Positions 30,001-42,245 of a DNA stretch of 64,000 bases are shown piece by piece. The position numbers and the translations under genes are program-made. Each line of letters starts with the position of its first letter. Position 1 is the first letter of the stretch. The notes beneath the pieces were generated by a model, which was given only the letters and a program-made list of their open reading frames with translations, was not told the origin of the DNA and did not search any database. The DNA lies in the NCBI GenBank assembly GCA_947359465.1, contig OX375877.1, positions 76,396,698 through 76,460,697 on the forward strand, in the 5' to 3' direction. The DNA is from Metellina segmentata. Its lineage: Eukaryota > Arthropoda > Arachnida > Araneae > Tetragnathidae.

Positions 30001-32652
30001 ATCCTATGAAAGAGCTTGTTTGAAGTACTGTTGAAGAGTAAAGGCATACCTAAATTAACAAAGCAGATATGAGAACTGAAAGTTTACATATCTTACTCAT
30101 AGAAGAATAGTAACACCCAACATCAAAGTGGCACAATTTAAGTTCAGACCACAGGAGGAATTTCTGAAGTAATATCTACATATAGGATACTGTAAGCCCT
30201 TAGCAAAAGCAATATTTAAGCTTTATTTACACAGTTATATTATTCAGTAAATTTCGTCTTTACAATAATAGTTCAAAATTGCAAATAAAGGTTTCAGTAA
30301 CGAATTGTTTAAAATATTCTTGTTCGTAAAATTTAAAGGAAGCAGCTAATTTATGTGTATGATGAACTTTTCCACCACAGAAAAGTTTACTAACAACGCA
30401 GAAGTATATAGTGATGTAACCTATCTCCACTATGAAGTACTTTTTGATAGACTAAGTTACTTTTTCACACATTCATCTAAATTTGGTGACCCGAACGTGA
30501 TTTGAACACGCACAACTATGATCAAGAGTCAGACATTACAGTACATTCATTCACTTCTGTTACAATAAAGCTAAAAAGGTAAAGCTTTGTTTCAAAATGT
30601 AAGCCTGAAGTAAATATTCATTTTGTTTAAGTAAGGTAGTCAAATTAAATTTAATTTTACTTACGTAATTAAATGTAATGAACACAAATTAATTTTTTTA
30701 ATATACCAAACAAGAAGACCTTAGACAATTCGTTCTCCTAGTTTACAATTGAGGAATACAAAGTTGGCTACCCGTCTACGTATCTCGAATTATTAAATAT
30801 TTTTGAAATTTATTTACAATCAAATTGACATAGAGTAAGTTTGTCTTAAAAATTAAAAAATATATTTGACCTAAATTGATTTCAATCTCATTTTCATTTG
30901 TTCATGTTTCCTCCAAGTGCATGCCGGGTGCATACATTAAGCAAAATAATTTTTTGCTCATGCGTTTGCTTAATGTACAATAAATTTCAAAATTTAAAAT
31001 TAAACACCATTCTCTACATCACCCTTGTCCAAAAAAATTCATTTAGCATTCACAATTAGAAAAATAACACACGATTGTGTCAACTCCCGTAACAGCTTTC
31101 CCTTTTTATAATAGCTCAGTAAAATACTTTTTGCCCTTATTAAAGGCAACAAAAGCCTTTAATTAAAAAAAAAATAAAGACTTTCCTCTCTAGCTATGGG
31201 TTTATCGAGTCTTTTATAACACAAATTTTAGTGGGAACGGAAAATTTTAAAAATAATTCTCCAATCTCTTTATGGAAATCGTGATGGCACAGTGCGAGTT
31301 TAAAGAAAGGGAGAATTATTTTAATTAAAGTATTTCAATTTCTCTCGCAGTAGTCTTTCCTTTTTTTTTTGGAAAGAGAATAAAAATGTATTAATGTTTA
31401 AATGAGTGTATTTCATGCATAAACACAAAAGGAAGTGCGATAATTTCGGAGAATGAATATATTCATAGGGGATGTTCGTTGGCTTTATTTTTAAATTTCA
31501 GCCAAATCATGAAAACGGGTCTTGATTACTTTCAGAGAAATTACTTTTAAAAGGAATCTCGTGAAGAAAAAAAGTTAGAAGTAAACAAGTTCTTTCGTGG
31601 AAGTTATTCAAACTTTTCTTTCTTTACTTTAGAGGCTGTTTTATTATTAAATTAGAATTCTGTCTTTAAGAATTCAAATGCAAACTATGAACTGTGTTTT
31701 TAAAGCAATCCTTAATCCCAGATAAGAAATGAAATTATTTCATACGTAGCTGAAACATTTTATATAATACGATTTTATATAATTGTTTCAGCAAATCGTC
31801 TTTGGCGTTCGCATTTTAGTAGTAAATACAGGAATTGAAATGTAATTTATCCTTAACAAAGATTGAGATATATCTCCGCTTCATTGCTTGAGATTACTTT
31901 TACTACTAAACTTTGATATTACTTACTTTAGAAATCCAGAGCTAGCAAAAGTTAATTAATAACCATTACTTTCAATACATGCTAACCTAGACTCACAATA
32001 TTCGTTTCAATCGTTGGCTTAGAATATTGTTGACTTAGAGCAGAAACTCATTAACGGACTCATGAAATCTTAAATGCTTATTTTAATAATTATGGGAACA
32101 CATTTTCATATTGTAATCAGCTTAAAACAATTTACACAACACTAATAAACTGCTCATCCTTTTAAATTTTGACATTAAAGCCAATAGATAGTTAATCTGT
32201 AATCAGCTGTACAGAAATTTTTCGTTGTCTCATAATGAGGTTCTGCTCTAAACCAACGAGATGTGATACTTATGTTATAAACTAAATTCTTTTTTAGAAT
32301 ATATGGTGTGTTAATGTTTTAAAAACAAAGCTTTATTGTTTTTTATCTTCATAGAAAGATATGGGAAATATTAATCATTTCTGTTTTGTTTCCTTTTTAT
32401 TTTAATACTCTACCCAGAGGGTACGGTTACTTTTAATAGGGTTAGTCAAGAACATGCACATGAACAAAATTTAATGCATGTTATTTGGTCAATTACATTC
32501 GACAGTTTGGAAAATCAACAAAATGAAAATTCTTTTCTTATTAAAAATAAATTTATTTTCAGACGATAAAATTAAACAGGTCCCTGTTTGTTGCCACATG
32601 TTTGTAAAAGTCTTAAAAATATTTGATAAAAGTTTGCAGACGATATATACTA
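30001..32652. other. Long A+T-rich stretch, no gene supported
   Basis: Very A+T-rich (many A and T runs). Apart from a tRNA-like fragment at 30483-30540, I recognise nothing on either strand. Confidence 0.5.
30483..30540 (-). pseudogene. tRNA-Trp-like fragment carrying a CCA end
   Basis: On the minus strand the 3' half of a tRNA is visible: TCTGACTC, a mutated anticodon loop (TTGATCA), then GTGCGTGTTCAAATCACG (T arm) and GGGTCACCA. Because CCA is added after transcription, this looks like a retroposed tRNA or a primer-binding site copied with extra tRNA sequence. The 5' half is not recognisable. Confidence 0.45.
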
Positions 32653-32921
32653 CATATCGCACCCCGACAAGGAAAGTGACATAACTCAAAATTGCAGAAT
32701 TTGAGAAACATCAACTTAAAGGATACTATAAAACTTATATTGAAATAGTATACGCTTCTTTTAAATTTTAGGTAAGTATTTATGGTGGTAACTTCCATTA
32801 TATTCTATAGAATAGTAATATAACACGCTGGGGCACCCCATACATATTTTTCAATGACAGAACATCAAAATTTTAATTTTTGACTTGTGTCACTTTTCTG
32901 GCCGGGGTGCGATATGTATTT
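32653..32921. repeat. Hairpin-forming element with ~45-bp inverted arms
   Basis: ACATATCGCACCCCG..AAGGAAAGTGACAT at the left (about 32651-32693) is inverted at the right as GTGTCACTTTTCTGGCCGGG then GTGCGATATGT (about 32875-32918). Arms match at most positions; the spacer is about 180 bp. Likely a small non-autonomous inverted-repeat element. Confidence 0.75.
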
Positions 32922-33025
32922 TAAAGGAAGCATTCCGGATACTTTTTGATCGCAGTTATATATAGACATGCCTTTGGTAAATATACAAGAATCATGTTTC
33001 GAACATTCGTGTAAAAATGTATGAA

Positions 33026-34101
33026 CAGGTGACCCTCCTATAATACGGTACTTTTACAACGCGGATTCCCTACAACACGATACTAAAATTGCGACTACCC
33101 TCTTATAAAACGGTAAAAGTTTCTGTATAACACGGCTTAATTTTTACCTAATTGGTGGTCAATTGAACTGTTAAATAAAGACCCGTTAGATTTTTTTCAC
33201 CTGTCTGTTCTGTCTCTGCTCAGTCTGTCTATCCTGTCTGTCATATCTGTCTGTCTGTTCAGTCTGTCTGTCTATCTGTTTGCTCTGTCTGTCTATCTGT
33301 TTGCTCTGTCTGTTCTGTTCTGTCTATCTGTCTGTTCTGTCTGTCTTTTCTGTTCTGTCTGTCTGTCTTGTTTGTCTGTTCTGTATGTCTGTTCTGTATA
33401 TTCTGTATGTCTGTTCTGTATATTCTGTCCGTCTGTTCTGTACTGTCTGTCTGTTCTGTACTGTCTGTCTGTTCTGTCTGGTCTGTATGTCTGTTCTGTA
33501 TATTCTGTCTGTCTGTTCAGTCTGTCTGGTCTGTATGTTCTGTCTGTTTGGTCTGTATGTTCTGTCCGTCTGGTCTGTATGTTTTGTATGTCTGTTCTGT
33601 ATATTCTGTCCTGTCCTAGAATTTTCCTAGTCTGTCCTGTTTGGTCTGTCTATATGCCTGGACGGTCTGTCTATATGTCTGGTCTGTCTGTTCATCTGTC
33701 TGCTTGTATGTATGTGCCCTGAACACGTCCACACGGTTTAATACATAGCTAAAATGTTTTTAAAACTATATGAATTTACTTATATTATTTAATGATCCCT
33801 TATGTTACTTTATTTAAAATACAAATAAATATGTTAACTTTTCCTATGTATTTAGTACTCTGTATAACACGGTTTTGCTTTCCTTATTACACGGAACGCA
33901 ATCTTACTATTCCTGTTTCGCTAAACAGGGTTTCTCTACAACACGGATTATCCTATAGCACGTTTTCCACATAACACAGTACCAAATATACAAAATTGTA
34001 TATTTGCAATTCGTGCAATTTGCAATATATTGCAATATTTCGTATAGCACGGTTTCCTTATAACACGGTACCAATTAACCGTGGTATAAGAGGGACACCT
34101 G
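33026..34101. mobile_element. Tigger/pogo-like non-autonomous element
   Basis: The left end CAGGTGACCCTCCTATAA is inverted at the right (TTATAAG-type AGAGGGACACCTG, ending 34101). TA follows on the right. Sub-terminal parts repeat AACACGG(T/A)TT motifs in both arms. The CAGGTG(A/T)CCCTC start resembles pogo/Tigger family ends; no transposase is present. The interior holds a large pyrimidine-guanine microsatellite. Confidence 0.65.
33195..33715 (+). repeat. (CTGT)n-type microsatellite
   Basis: Over 500 bases of mixed TCTG, TGTC and TTCTG units inside the Tigger-like element. Cys-Ser-Val-rich frames in all three plus frames are artefacts of this repeat. Confidence 0.95.
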
Positions 34102-34589
34102 TATTAATATAATTTTAGGACATAATTTGTATGCATTAATACTTACAAAGACTGACATAAAATATTCATAATTACGATACTAAAATATAATAATACAAAA
34201 TTATACAACTAAATGTGATGGTAAACTATTGAAATTAATTTATAAACTTTCGCGGTAATTTAATTTTATTTCATAGAATATTTTAATTAATTTTTTCTGA
34301 AATCAGATGAAAAGGAGAAAACATTATTTCAGATTGAAATTTTATGAATCATAATTTGATTGGAATCCTGTTTTTAATTAATAATTAGGGGAAGGTGTCG
34401 TACCTTGGGACAGTTTTAAACAAATATTTTTCCTGAGGCTATAATGTAGCTGCATTTTCTGTTTGCTGTTTGTATTTTCCATTAACTATTTACATTCATT
34501 ACTTTCGGAAGAATTTGCCATTTTTTATTTATTTGTACCTCAAGCACTAACTGTTTAATAAATTGTTTTCTTAATCTATTCAAATGTCT

Positions 34590-34845
34590 CAAGGTTCAAC
34601 ATGGTGTTGCACCTTAGGATACATGCTGTTGTACCTTGGAATACATGTTGTTTTAAATGTTGTTGTACCTTGGGATACATGCTGTTGTACCCTGAGATAC
34701 ATTTTGTTTTGCATGTTGTTGTACCTTGGGACACATGTTGTTTTGCATGTTTTTGTACCTTGGGATACATGTTGTACCTTGGGAAACATGTTGTATCTTG
34801 GGATACATGTTGTACCTTGGGATACATGTACCTTGAAATACAGAG
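34590..34845 (+). repeat. Minisatellite, 20-25-bp unit
   Basis: Repeats of TGTTGTACCTTGGGATACA with optional TGTTTTGCA spacers, roughly ten units. The isolated word TGCATCTTGGGATGTCCCAA at 35753 resembles the unit. The adjoining stretches 34102-34589 and 34846-35700 show no supported gene; a 136-codon frame at 35122-35532 lacks recognisable motifs. Confidence 0.9.
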
Positions 34846-35749
34846 TTTTCAACTCTACTTTTAGATTGTTTAAAATAGACTGCATTCATAATAAATCAAT
34901 TCCACGCATACTACATTCCGTATACATAAAAAATTACACACAGTTTCTACATTTTATGGCTTGGCAGTTATTTTAGTGCTTCTCTTGCTGTGTTACGCTG
35001 TTATGTAGTGGGCCGAGTGGTGTGTCTGTAAACACAACAAAACAGCCTAATTTACAAATAACTCGTATTTAATTTTCTAAAAAACTATATATAAACTATT
35101 ACAATAGAGATTTGCATCTCTGTGTCCTGTGCGCTGCAAAACAGGCAAAAATTAAACGGTCGTGGCCCCATAAACGAGTACCTCAAAACAGACACCTCTG
35201 CTCAGCTCGAGCTCTCCAGTAGACCTCTCTGTGGCCTCAGATTTTTCAGGAAATCAGTTAAAAATCGCCTGCACTCAAAACCAATGAGACGGCTGTCGAA
35301 TACCATATGCGTGGTCCTGCCAGATGAAAGGGGCTTAAAAATTTTAGAAACCATAGAATCCAACGAAGCACGTGTAAAATATACAAAGCAAGGAATAAAA
35401 AATATATTAGTTTGCTACAAAGAAATTCCGCGTGAAAAAAAAGAAGGCATTGTGTCGTCAGACGATTTTGGTAGATTTTATGAAGCCATTGACATCGAAA
35501 TAACTTTTTTATGTTGCACATTAATTTTTTAACATTTTGTTTTTCAGTATGTATAAAAAGAACTGCAATTTTATTAAACACTTTTCTTCTAAACTAGTGT
35601 TTTTGTTAATCCTTGGTCTCAATTGAACAAAATGTATATGCCACGACTTATGCAAATTCGACTTACGCGATTTTCCATCTTTCCCACCTATTGTGTAACT
35701 TCAGGGTATTAGTGTATTTGTAAACCCAGTATGTTGTATCAAAGTAAAT

Positions 35750-36135
35750 TGTTGCATCTTGGGATGTCCCAAGGTCCCCCATCAATCTGTGGAACTCCAT
35801 CAAGACAAAGCTAGCAGTCACACATCAAAATCCACTGTAAATTTCCTAAAAGAAACGGTACAAAAATCCGGTATCAAGGTCATACCCTTCACTGATATCC
35901 CTACTAAATCTCCCGATGTATGGATTTTTGTGCTTTCGGACTTTTAAAATCTGCATTATCCAAACGTCGTCCCACAACCCTTACTGGACTCTGGAAAGCT
36001 GTCCAGGAGGAATGGGATAGAACACCTCTTCTGACACTTCAAAAGGCATTATTATCTTGGAAATTACGGTATCGAAAGATAGTTCAGAACAAGGGCTATC
36101 AAATAGAACATTTAAAACACAAGAATTTTATGTAA
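35750..36135 (+). pseudogene. Fragment of mariner-superfamily transposase
   Basis: Two overlapping frames together look like the C-terminal third of a DDE/D transposase. The first has ELHQDKASSHTSKSTVNFLK (second acidic motif) and the segment IKVIPFTDIPTKSPD. The second has MDFCAFGLLKSALSKR, a helical end and HLKHKNFM before the stop. A frame change lies near 35930, at the third acidic motif. No N-terminal half or terminal repeats are recognised. Confidence 0.6.
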
Positions 36136-37536
36136 TTTAGTTTTGTGAATACAATATACATTGTCTAAAAAATGTGTGAACAGCCTCTACATTCAAACTA
36201 CCCAGTTCTTATGAAATCAAAGATTTCAAAAACACATTGTTGCAATTTAACAAATTTAGCAAAAGATTTATAATGAGCACATAAATCATCTCCTGCTTTA
36301 CAGAATGATTACCATGATTTTCAAGTTTATTTTAACATTGAATACATCAAATTGCAGTCAATATGAGATCAATAAATATGTTTTTGAAAGCTGTACAGAT
36401 TACATCTGATTAGCGAATAAAGACGGCTCTACTAATGTGTAATAACTCAAATGGATGATGGATCACCATATTGGAAACTTGAGATTTTAATATATTCTTT
36501 AAACTGAATTTTGTAATTGCATTTTAATGAACTGTGAGGATAATTAGCAAGATGGTAATTAATAATGTGAGGGAAATTAGATTAATTATGATCCATCACA
36601 CCACATTGATAATGTATCTCATATCCTATTAAACCAATAAAAATAGGGCTTTTTCTCTAAACCCTTCAGGGCAAATGTCACTTGGAACATTTTATTAGAA
36701 CTTAAAGCAGATTTGGGTATGTTTCATGATGGTGAAGGCTGTTTCAATAAATTCTCAATGTCTTGCTACTGAAAAGTGTTATTTCTCTATATTTAATTTT
36801 GTTCCGTTTGATGACCAATAAAGTTTATCAAAAACATTATTTTGATTACATAGACTTAAATTAGTTCTTGAATTATTTTATTTCTTTTGTTAGCTTCTAT
36901 AAATTTTACAATATTTGATGTCTATTTGGTAGTTTCTAAAATGTACAACGTCAAAGTTACTTCCCAAGCAATTGAGTCACCCTAGAGGAGAGAGAATTTT
37001 GCATTATAATCAGCTCTCCAAACCTTACAATTAAAATACAAGATACCAAAATACATTGAAATAAAAAGTTTTAGTATTTCCTTAAGTTTTGTTTCGCTTA
37101 AACAGGAGAGTAATACATAAGTTTAACAAATGTTTTTATTTTATCCAAAATTTATTTATTTCACATCCATGTTGTTGCACGAAACCACTATTAGAATGAA
37201 TAGCCATTGAATTGTAATAAATGAATTCTTCACTTGAATATCGTTTATGCAATAATGAATGACAAACTTAGCAATGTATAAGCATATTCAATAACGTTAT
37301 AAACATGTTGAAAAAATAATAATCAGTGTGTGTATTTTACAGTAATCAGTGTGTAATAGTAATCAGTGTGTATATTTTACAGTAATCAGTGTGTATATTT
37401 TACATACAAACAAATTTCTGAATAGCTATTTTTTTATTAATGAGTATCTTCTTTTGAAAACGTGTCAAAATATTTTACTACAAAACAATCAACGTGTCTA
37501 AATTAACAACACAGCTTCCTTAAACTTAAATTAATA
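36136..37536. other. No supported gene; short tandem repeat near 37.35 kb
   Basis: A+T-rich. Between 37320 and 37405 the word AATCAGTGTGTATATTTTACA recurs about four times in 18-28-base steps. Nothing else is recognised. Confidence 0.5.
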
Positions 37537-38931
37537 CACTGCTGGCCACCCAAATTGCAACACCAAAAAAGACAAGAGATATCACAACAAAATTTATTTT
37601 GTAGATAACATGTTGACCAAGTATCAAATGATTAAATTTATAGACTTCTGTGAAGTGTGGTTCCTGCCAAAATCAGTAGCCAGAGTAGCCGCCATTGTTG
37701 GAGATCACCGATGCCACACGCCTCGGCATTGATTCAAAGAGACTTCGGATGTGTTCTTGGGGTACAGCAGACCAAGCAGCTTCCACACGTTGCCAAAGTT
37801 GATCTGGTGTGGCAGCTGGGTAAGTAATCTGGGTCAATCGTTGAGCAACCATGGACCACATGTTTTCTATCGGCGAAAGATTCGGAGAGCGAGCTGGCCA
37901 GAGAAGCAATTCAATCTAGCGATTGACGAAGAACCCTTGGACAATGCGTCCCACGTGTGGTCGCGCATTATCCTGTTGAAATATGACTGTGGGCAAGCCC
38001 TGAAGGTAAGGAATTACAACTGGCTCCAACACCTCGGAGATGTAGCGCTGGCTGTTTAAAGTACCGGCAATGGGTACTAGAGGAATGCGAGAGTGATATC
38101 CAATACCGCCCCATACCATAATACCCGATGCAGGACCAGTGTGGCGGTGCATAACGCAGCTGTTCAGCATCTTCTCTCTACGGTGTCTCCAGACTCGAAT
38201 CCGACCATCGTAGTGTTGCAGACAGAAGAGTGACTCGTCAGTAAAGACAATTTCATTCCATTCTGCCGTCCACATCCTTCTTTCATTGCACCATTGGCGG
38301 TGGAGACGTCTGTGGTTCTGCTTCAAAGGTAGACGAAGCAATGGACGTTTTGCGGACAGACCACTTTGCTGTAAGCGGCGTCGAATGGTACGCGCAGACA
38401 CTGGATGATGCGTTACAGACTGAATGTGCTGTGCTATGGTTCGTGATATGGCTGAGCTATAGGACACTGCCATACGCACAATATGCCTGTTATCACGTGA
38501 AGTGGTGCACTGAGGTGGATGCGATCGGTCCGTCGTACCCTCCTGCATCCAACAATCACATATCCGCATTACAGTTGTTTGGTTTCGTCCAACACGACTA
38601 CCGATTTCCCTGAAAGATAATCCACAATCTCGGTAGGCCACTATCCTTCCTCTGGATACTTGATCAAAAGATGATCGCTGTTTTCTACGAGGCATAATTG
38701 ATAGTGTTTTTGAAAAAAAAAACCACAAGAAAAACACAATTGCCGTACTTGAAATCGTCGAAATCTCCAAGCCTTAAATAGCGCTTTGAAAGGGCGCCAC
38801 AGGCGCGTGTGATGTGCGTCTGGGCTGAAATTCTAATCATTTGCATATCTCACCTCCGCTAATGCATGTTGTAAATTTCATATTATTTGCATGCTTCCTT
38901 TAGGGTGTTGCATTTACGGTGGCCAGCAGTG
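37537..38931 (-). mobile_element. Tc1-like element, one nonsense codon from intact
   Basis: 1395 bp. Ends read CACTGCTGGCCACC at the left and GGTGGCCAGCAGTG at the right, with a second shared word GGTGTTGCA inside. TA at 37535-37536 and 38932-38933. Carries a minus-strand transposase with a single in-frame stop. Confidence 0.93.
37673..38695 (-). pseudogene. Tc1-like DD34E transposase with one amber stop
   Basis: From ATG 38695 (MPRRKQRSSFDQVSRGRIV) the frame runs 340 codons to the normal end GGYSGY, broken only by a TAG at 37916-37918. HTH regions are visible (LSFREIGSRVGRNQTTVMRI and VSARTIRRRLQQSGLSAKRP). The catalytic residues are Asp in VFTDESLF, Asp in VIFQQDNARPH and Glu in LSPIENMW, with 34 residues between the last two when the stop counts as one codon. 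VMVWGGI is also present. Length is typical of Tc1. Upstream codons to 38770 are hydrophobic and low-complexity, not part of the family. The stop falls between the second Asp and the Glu, so the truncated product should be inactive unless read through. Confidence 0.9.
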
Positions 38932-38933
38932 TA

Positions 38934-40479
38934 CATATTTTTGGCTTGTCGCATATTATTGTTGATAAAAGACATTTTATGTGTCCATTTCTAGTGACCT
39001 GTAAATATACTGTTCTATGAGAAAATATATGAAATAAAACTAGAAGTATAATCAAATACAATACTTAAGTGCCACATTGTAACTTCTGTATTACGGCTCA
39101 CTGAATGTTGAATTTATTTGTCTCTTGAAATTATATAAGTAATACAATCGACATAGTAAAGTTTCCTCTCAAAGAAGTTTGAAGATTTGGTAATTTTCAC
39201 TTATATGGATTATAATGCAAACATATGTGTATAAGTTAATAAACTTTGGCTAAACGTTTGCCAACAAGTAAATATTACTATTCATACCTGTGAAAATATT
39301 ACTAGTTATATATTGGTAATATAAACTTAAATCTGTAATACAGATATTAATGTTATATACATAACTAAACAATTAAACTAGTGTGCTAATTTTCTGACAC
39401 ATAAGTGATTCTTTTGAATAAAGTGTATTATAATTTTTTTACATAAATACAAAAGTATTAATAATTTTACATTGTAGATAGCTGAATTTAAAAGGAAAAT
39501 TTTCGTTGAATGTCGATTTGATGTCTGAAAACTATATATCAGCCTATTAACTTAAATAAACAAAGTATTTCGAGAAATTTATGTAAAAATACATACACAT
39601 GTAACTTTTATTAGATGTAATTGTAGAATCAATATACTGGCAACGGTAATCTTAAATATTAACCATTAAAGTAAACGCTTGGAAAGCAAAATAAATTTGA
39701 ACGCATTAAGCTTATACTTACCAAAATAAACAATTGCTCCAACTGTACAATTTCAACTGTTGGAAGTACTTCTTCAAAACTTTTAAGCCTCTGAACATCA
39801 GACTCTAAAAAAGCTCCCTTTCAATAACAAAAAAAAATTCCATACCTGTCAGTTATCAACAACTTTAGCGAAGTACAGAACTGCTTATTCCTTGCTCCTT
39901 GCAAAGTTTCCGCCACGTAATAAATCAAACTCACTGTCACAGCCGCATTCTGCACTTTTTGAAACCCACAGTGCGTCGGATAAAGTGAATTCCTTATTGC
40001 GCGTTATGCTCCTCGTATCAACTGCAAGAGAAAGTAAGAATTTACGGTTCGATATAAACATCAAGATTGATTCATGGCATGGTAATCTTATCAAGAGCTG
40101 GCAGAAAAGCAGGATTAAGCTCAAAGACAGCTTTATGTGCAGAGGGGTCTTTGTACGAGGGAGAGACCGAATGGAGCAGGGGTGTAAGGAACAGCGTGGT
40201 GTGTGTTTTATGTATTGAAGGAGAGGAAGTTTGATATGTTTATTAGCTTTCCATTCCCGTTTTAAGTTGAGACGGAATGGCATCGAGAGGGAAATAGTCT
40301 GCATAAGCTCGCTCTTAGTTTGACGAAGTGCTGATGTTTCAGAGAGAGTACTGAAGTGTTCGTTGCAAGCCTTTCCAATACAACTAGTTTTGTGGGTCTC
40401 TATGACTAGGTATTGCTACCAGTAGTTTTTTTACTAGCATTATTAATACGTTATTGGTAATTTATTAGTATAATTACTA
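38934..40479. other. No supported gene
   Basis: A+T-rich to about 39830, then more balanced DNA. A 139-codon minus-strand frame (39885-40304) and its plus-strand counterpart have no motif. Confidence 0.45.
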
Positions 40480-41055
40480 ATAGAGTTAGAGTATTTTATT
40501 TATTTAATTACTAACACGTTACTAGAGTACTTTATTAGTATGATTACTGCACATTACTAGAGTACTTTATTAATATAATTACTACACGTTACTAGAGTAC
40601 TTTATTAGTATAATTACTGCAAGTTACTCGAGTACTTTATTAGTATAATTACTACACGTTACTAGAGTACTTTATTAGTAGAATTGCTGCACGTTACTAG
40701 AGTAGTTTATCAGTAGAATTACTAACAAGTGACAAGAGTACATAATTAGTATAATTACTACACGTTACTAGAGTACTTTATTAGTATAATTACTACACGT
40801 TACTAGAGTACTTTATTAGTAGAATTACTGCACGTTACTAGAGTACTTTATCAGTAGAATTACTAACAAGCGACAATAGTACATTATTAGTATAATTACT
40901 ACACGTTACTAGAGTACTTTATTAGTAGAATTGCTGTACATTACTAGAGTACTTTATTAGTATAATTACTACACGTTACTAGAGTACTTTATTAGTAGAA
41001 TTACTACACGTTACTAGAGTACTTTATTAGGATAATTGTTAATACGTTAAAAGTA
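40480..41055 (+). repeat. 35-bp minisatellite, about 16 units
   Basis: Units of ATTACTACACGTTACTAGAG followed by TACTTTATTAGTATA, with small variants. The rest, to about 41400, holds scattered TTACTAG words. From 41400 to 42150 nothing is recognised. Confidence 0.93.
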
Positions 41056-42154
41056 CTTTACAAGTATAACTACAAATACGCTAGCATCATTATTATTATT
41101 ACCAAATTTCTCTGCTGGCCTCTTTGACTAGTGAAATTACTTGTACCAAATCGTTCTATGACATCTTAGCCAAGACACAATTTCAAGCATCCTACTAGTG
41201 TTTTACTAGCATAATTACTAACAGTAAATACAACTATATGTTATACTTACTGGTTTTTTATAAAGTAACTAGTAAGGTATTAGTAATTATATTTTATACT
41301 ATAATTATTAATATGTTACTTGTAGTACAATAGTATAATTACTAGCACTGAATAGTTCTGCGAGCCTCTTTGACTAGGTATGATAAAGGTATTTATGTTT
41401 ACTTTTTTCAGACCTCTAATTTTAAAATCTGCTGTAGCACGGTTTCTTCATAAACTGTTCATCTAAAAGTGAAAAGAGCGAAAAAAAATAAATAAGAAAT
41501 ATTTTATTTAAAAGTTATTTGAGTCACAATGAAAACGCCAAGTATCTAAAACTCCCCACCACCATTAAATTCGGTTTCTTCAAAAACTCAAAAGTCTTTA
41601 AAGTTGCTGATTAACCATTTTCCCTCACTAGGAACTCAAGCTCTACAGTGATGCAAACTCCAGAACACAAAACGGAGGACAAGAAATGAAGATGATATAA
41701 ACGGCGGAAGGGAACCCAAATAGCCTTCCTTTGTCATCGCTATCTTAAAGAGCCAGAAAGACTGGATGAGACTTCTGCTCAATGGATAGCTGCTTTATAT
41801 CACGCGAAGATCAGGGCGATGGATATTTTACGAGAGATGGCCGACGCAGTGTGGTTTATGGATCCACTGTATCGGGGTATAATCATTGGAGATACTGCCG
41901 TCAGCTTCCTCCGCTATTGTGAAAGAAGTTAATCCTCCAGATGAATTGGGTTTTGCCCATTCCGCCTGTTCAGTTGTGCTCGGATGAGTACTAGAATTCC
42001 GTAAGTGATGCATTGAAATGTGCGATAAAATCAGGAATTAAGTTTTTTATGATGATGTACTAGAAAACCCGAAAATAGACCATAATATAGATACATTTTT
42101 ATAAATTTAAAATATTTTCCAAACTCCTTAGATTTCAAATGTTTTTTTTTCTTT

Positions 42155-42245
42155 CCAATGGCGGGCACATATGAACTTAATCATCGGCCACTACAAGGCC
42201 GGAAGTGATGGTCACTTGTGAAGGAGCACCCAGTGGCAGGACTAT
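42155..42245 (+). repeat. ~90-bp dispersed repeat, copy 1
   Basis: CCACTACAAGGCCGGAAGTG then ATGGTCACTTGTGAAGGAGC. It matches the inverse of 57998-58098 at roughly four of five positions. The foldback element starts directly at its end. Confidence 0.8.

Noticed and set aside
33280..33722. Cysteine-rich secreted-type proteins (CSVCLFCLS...)
   Set aside because: All three plus frames are open because of the CTGT-type microsatellite; no signal of selection on one frame.
35122..35532. 136-codon frame as a host gene
   Set aside because: No recognisable domain, and it sits between a minisatellite and a transposase fragment. I cannot support it.
39885..40304. 139-codon minus-strand frame
   Set aside because: No motif; an overlapping frame of similar length exists on the plus strand, as expected by chance.
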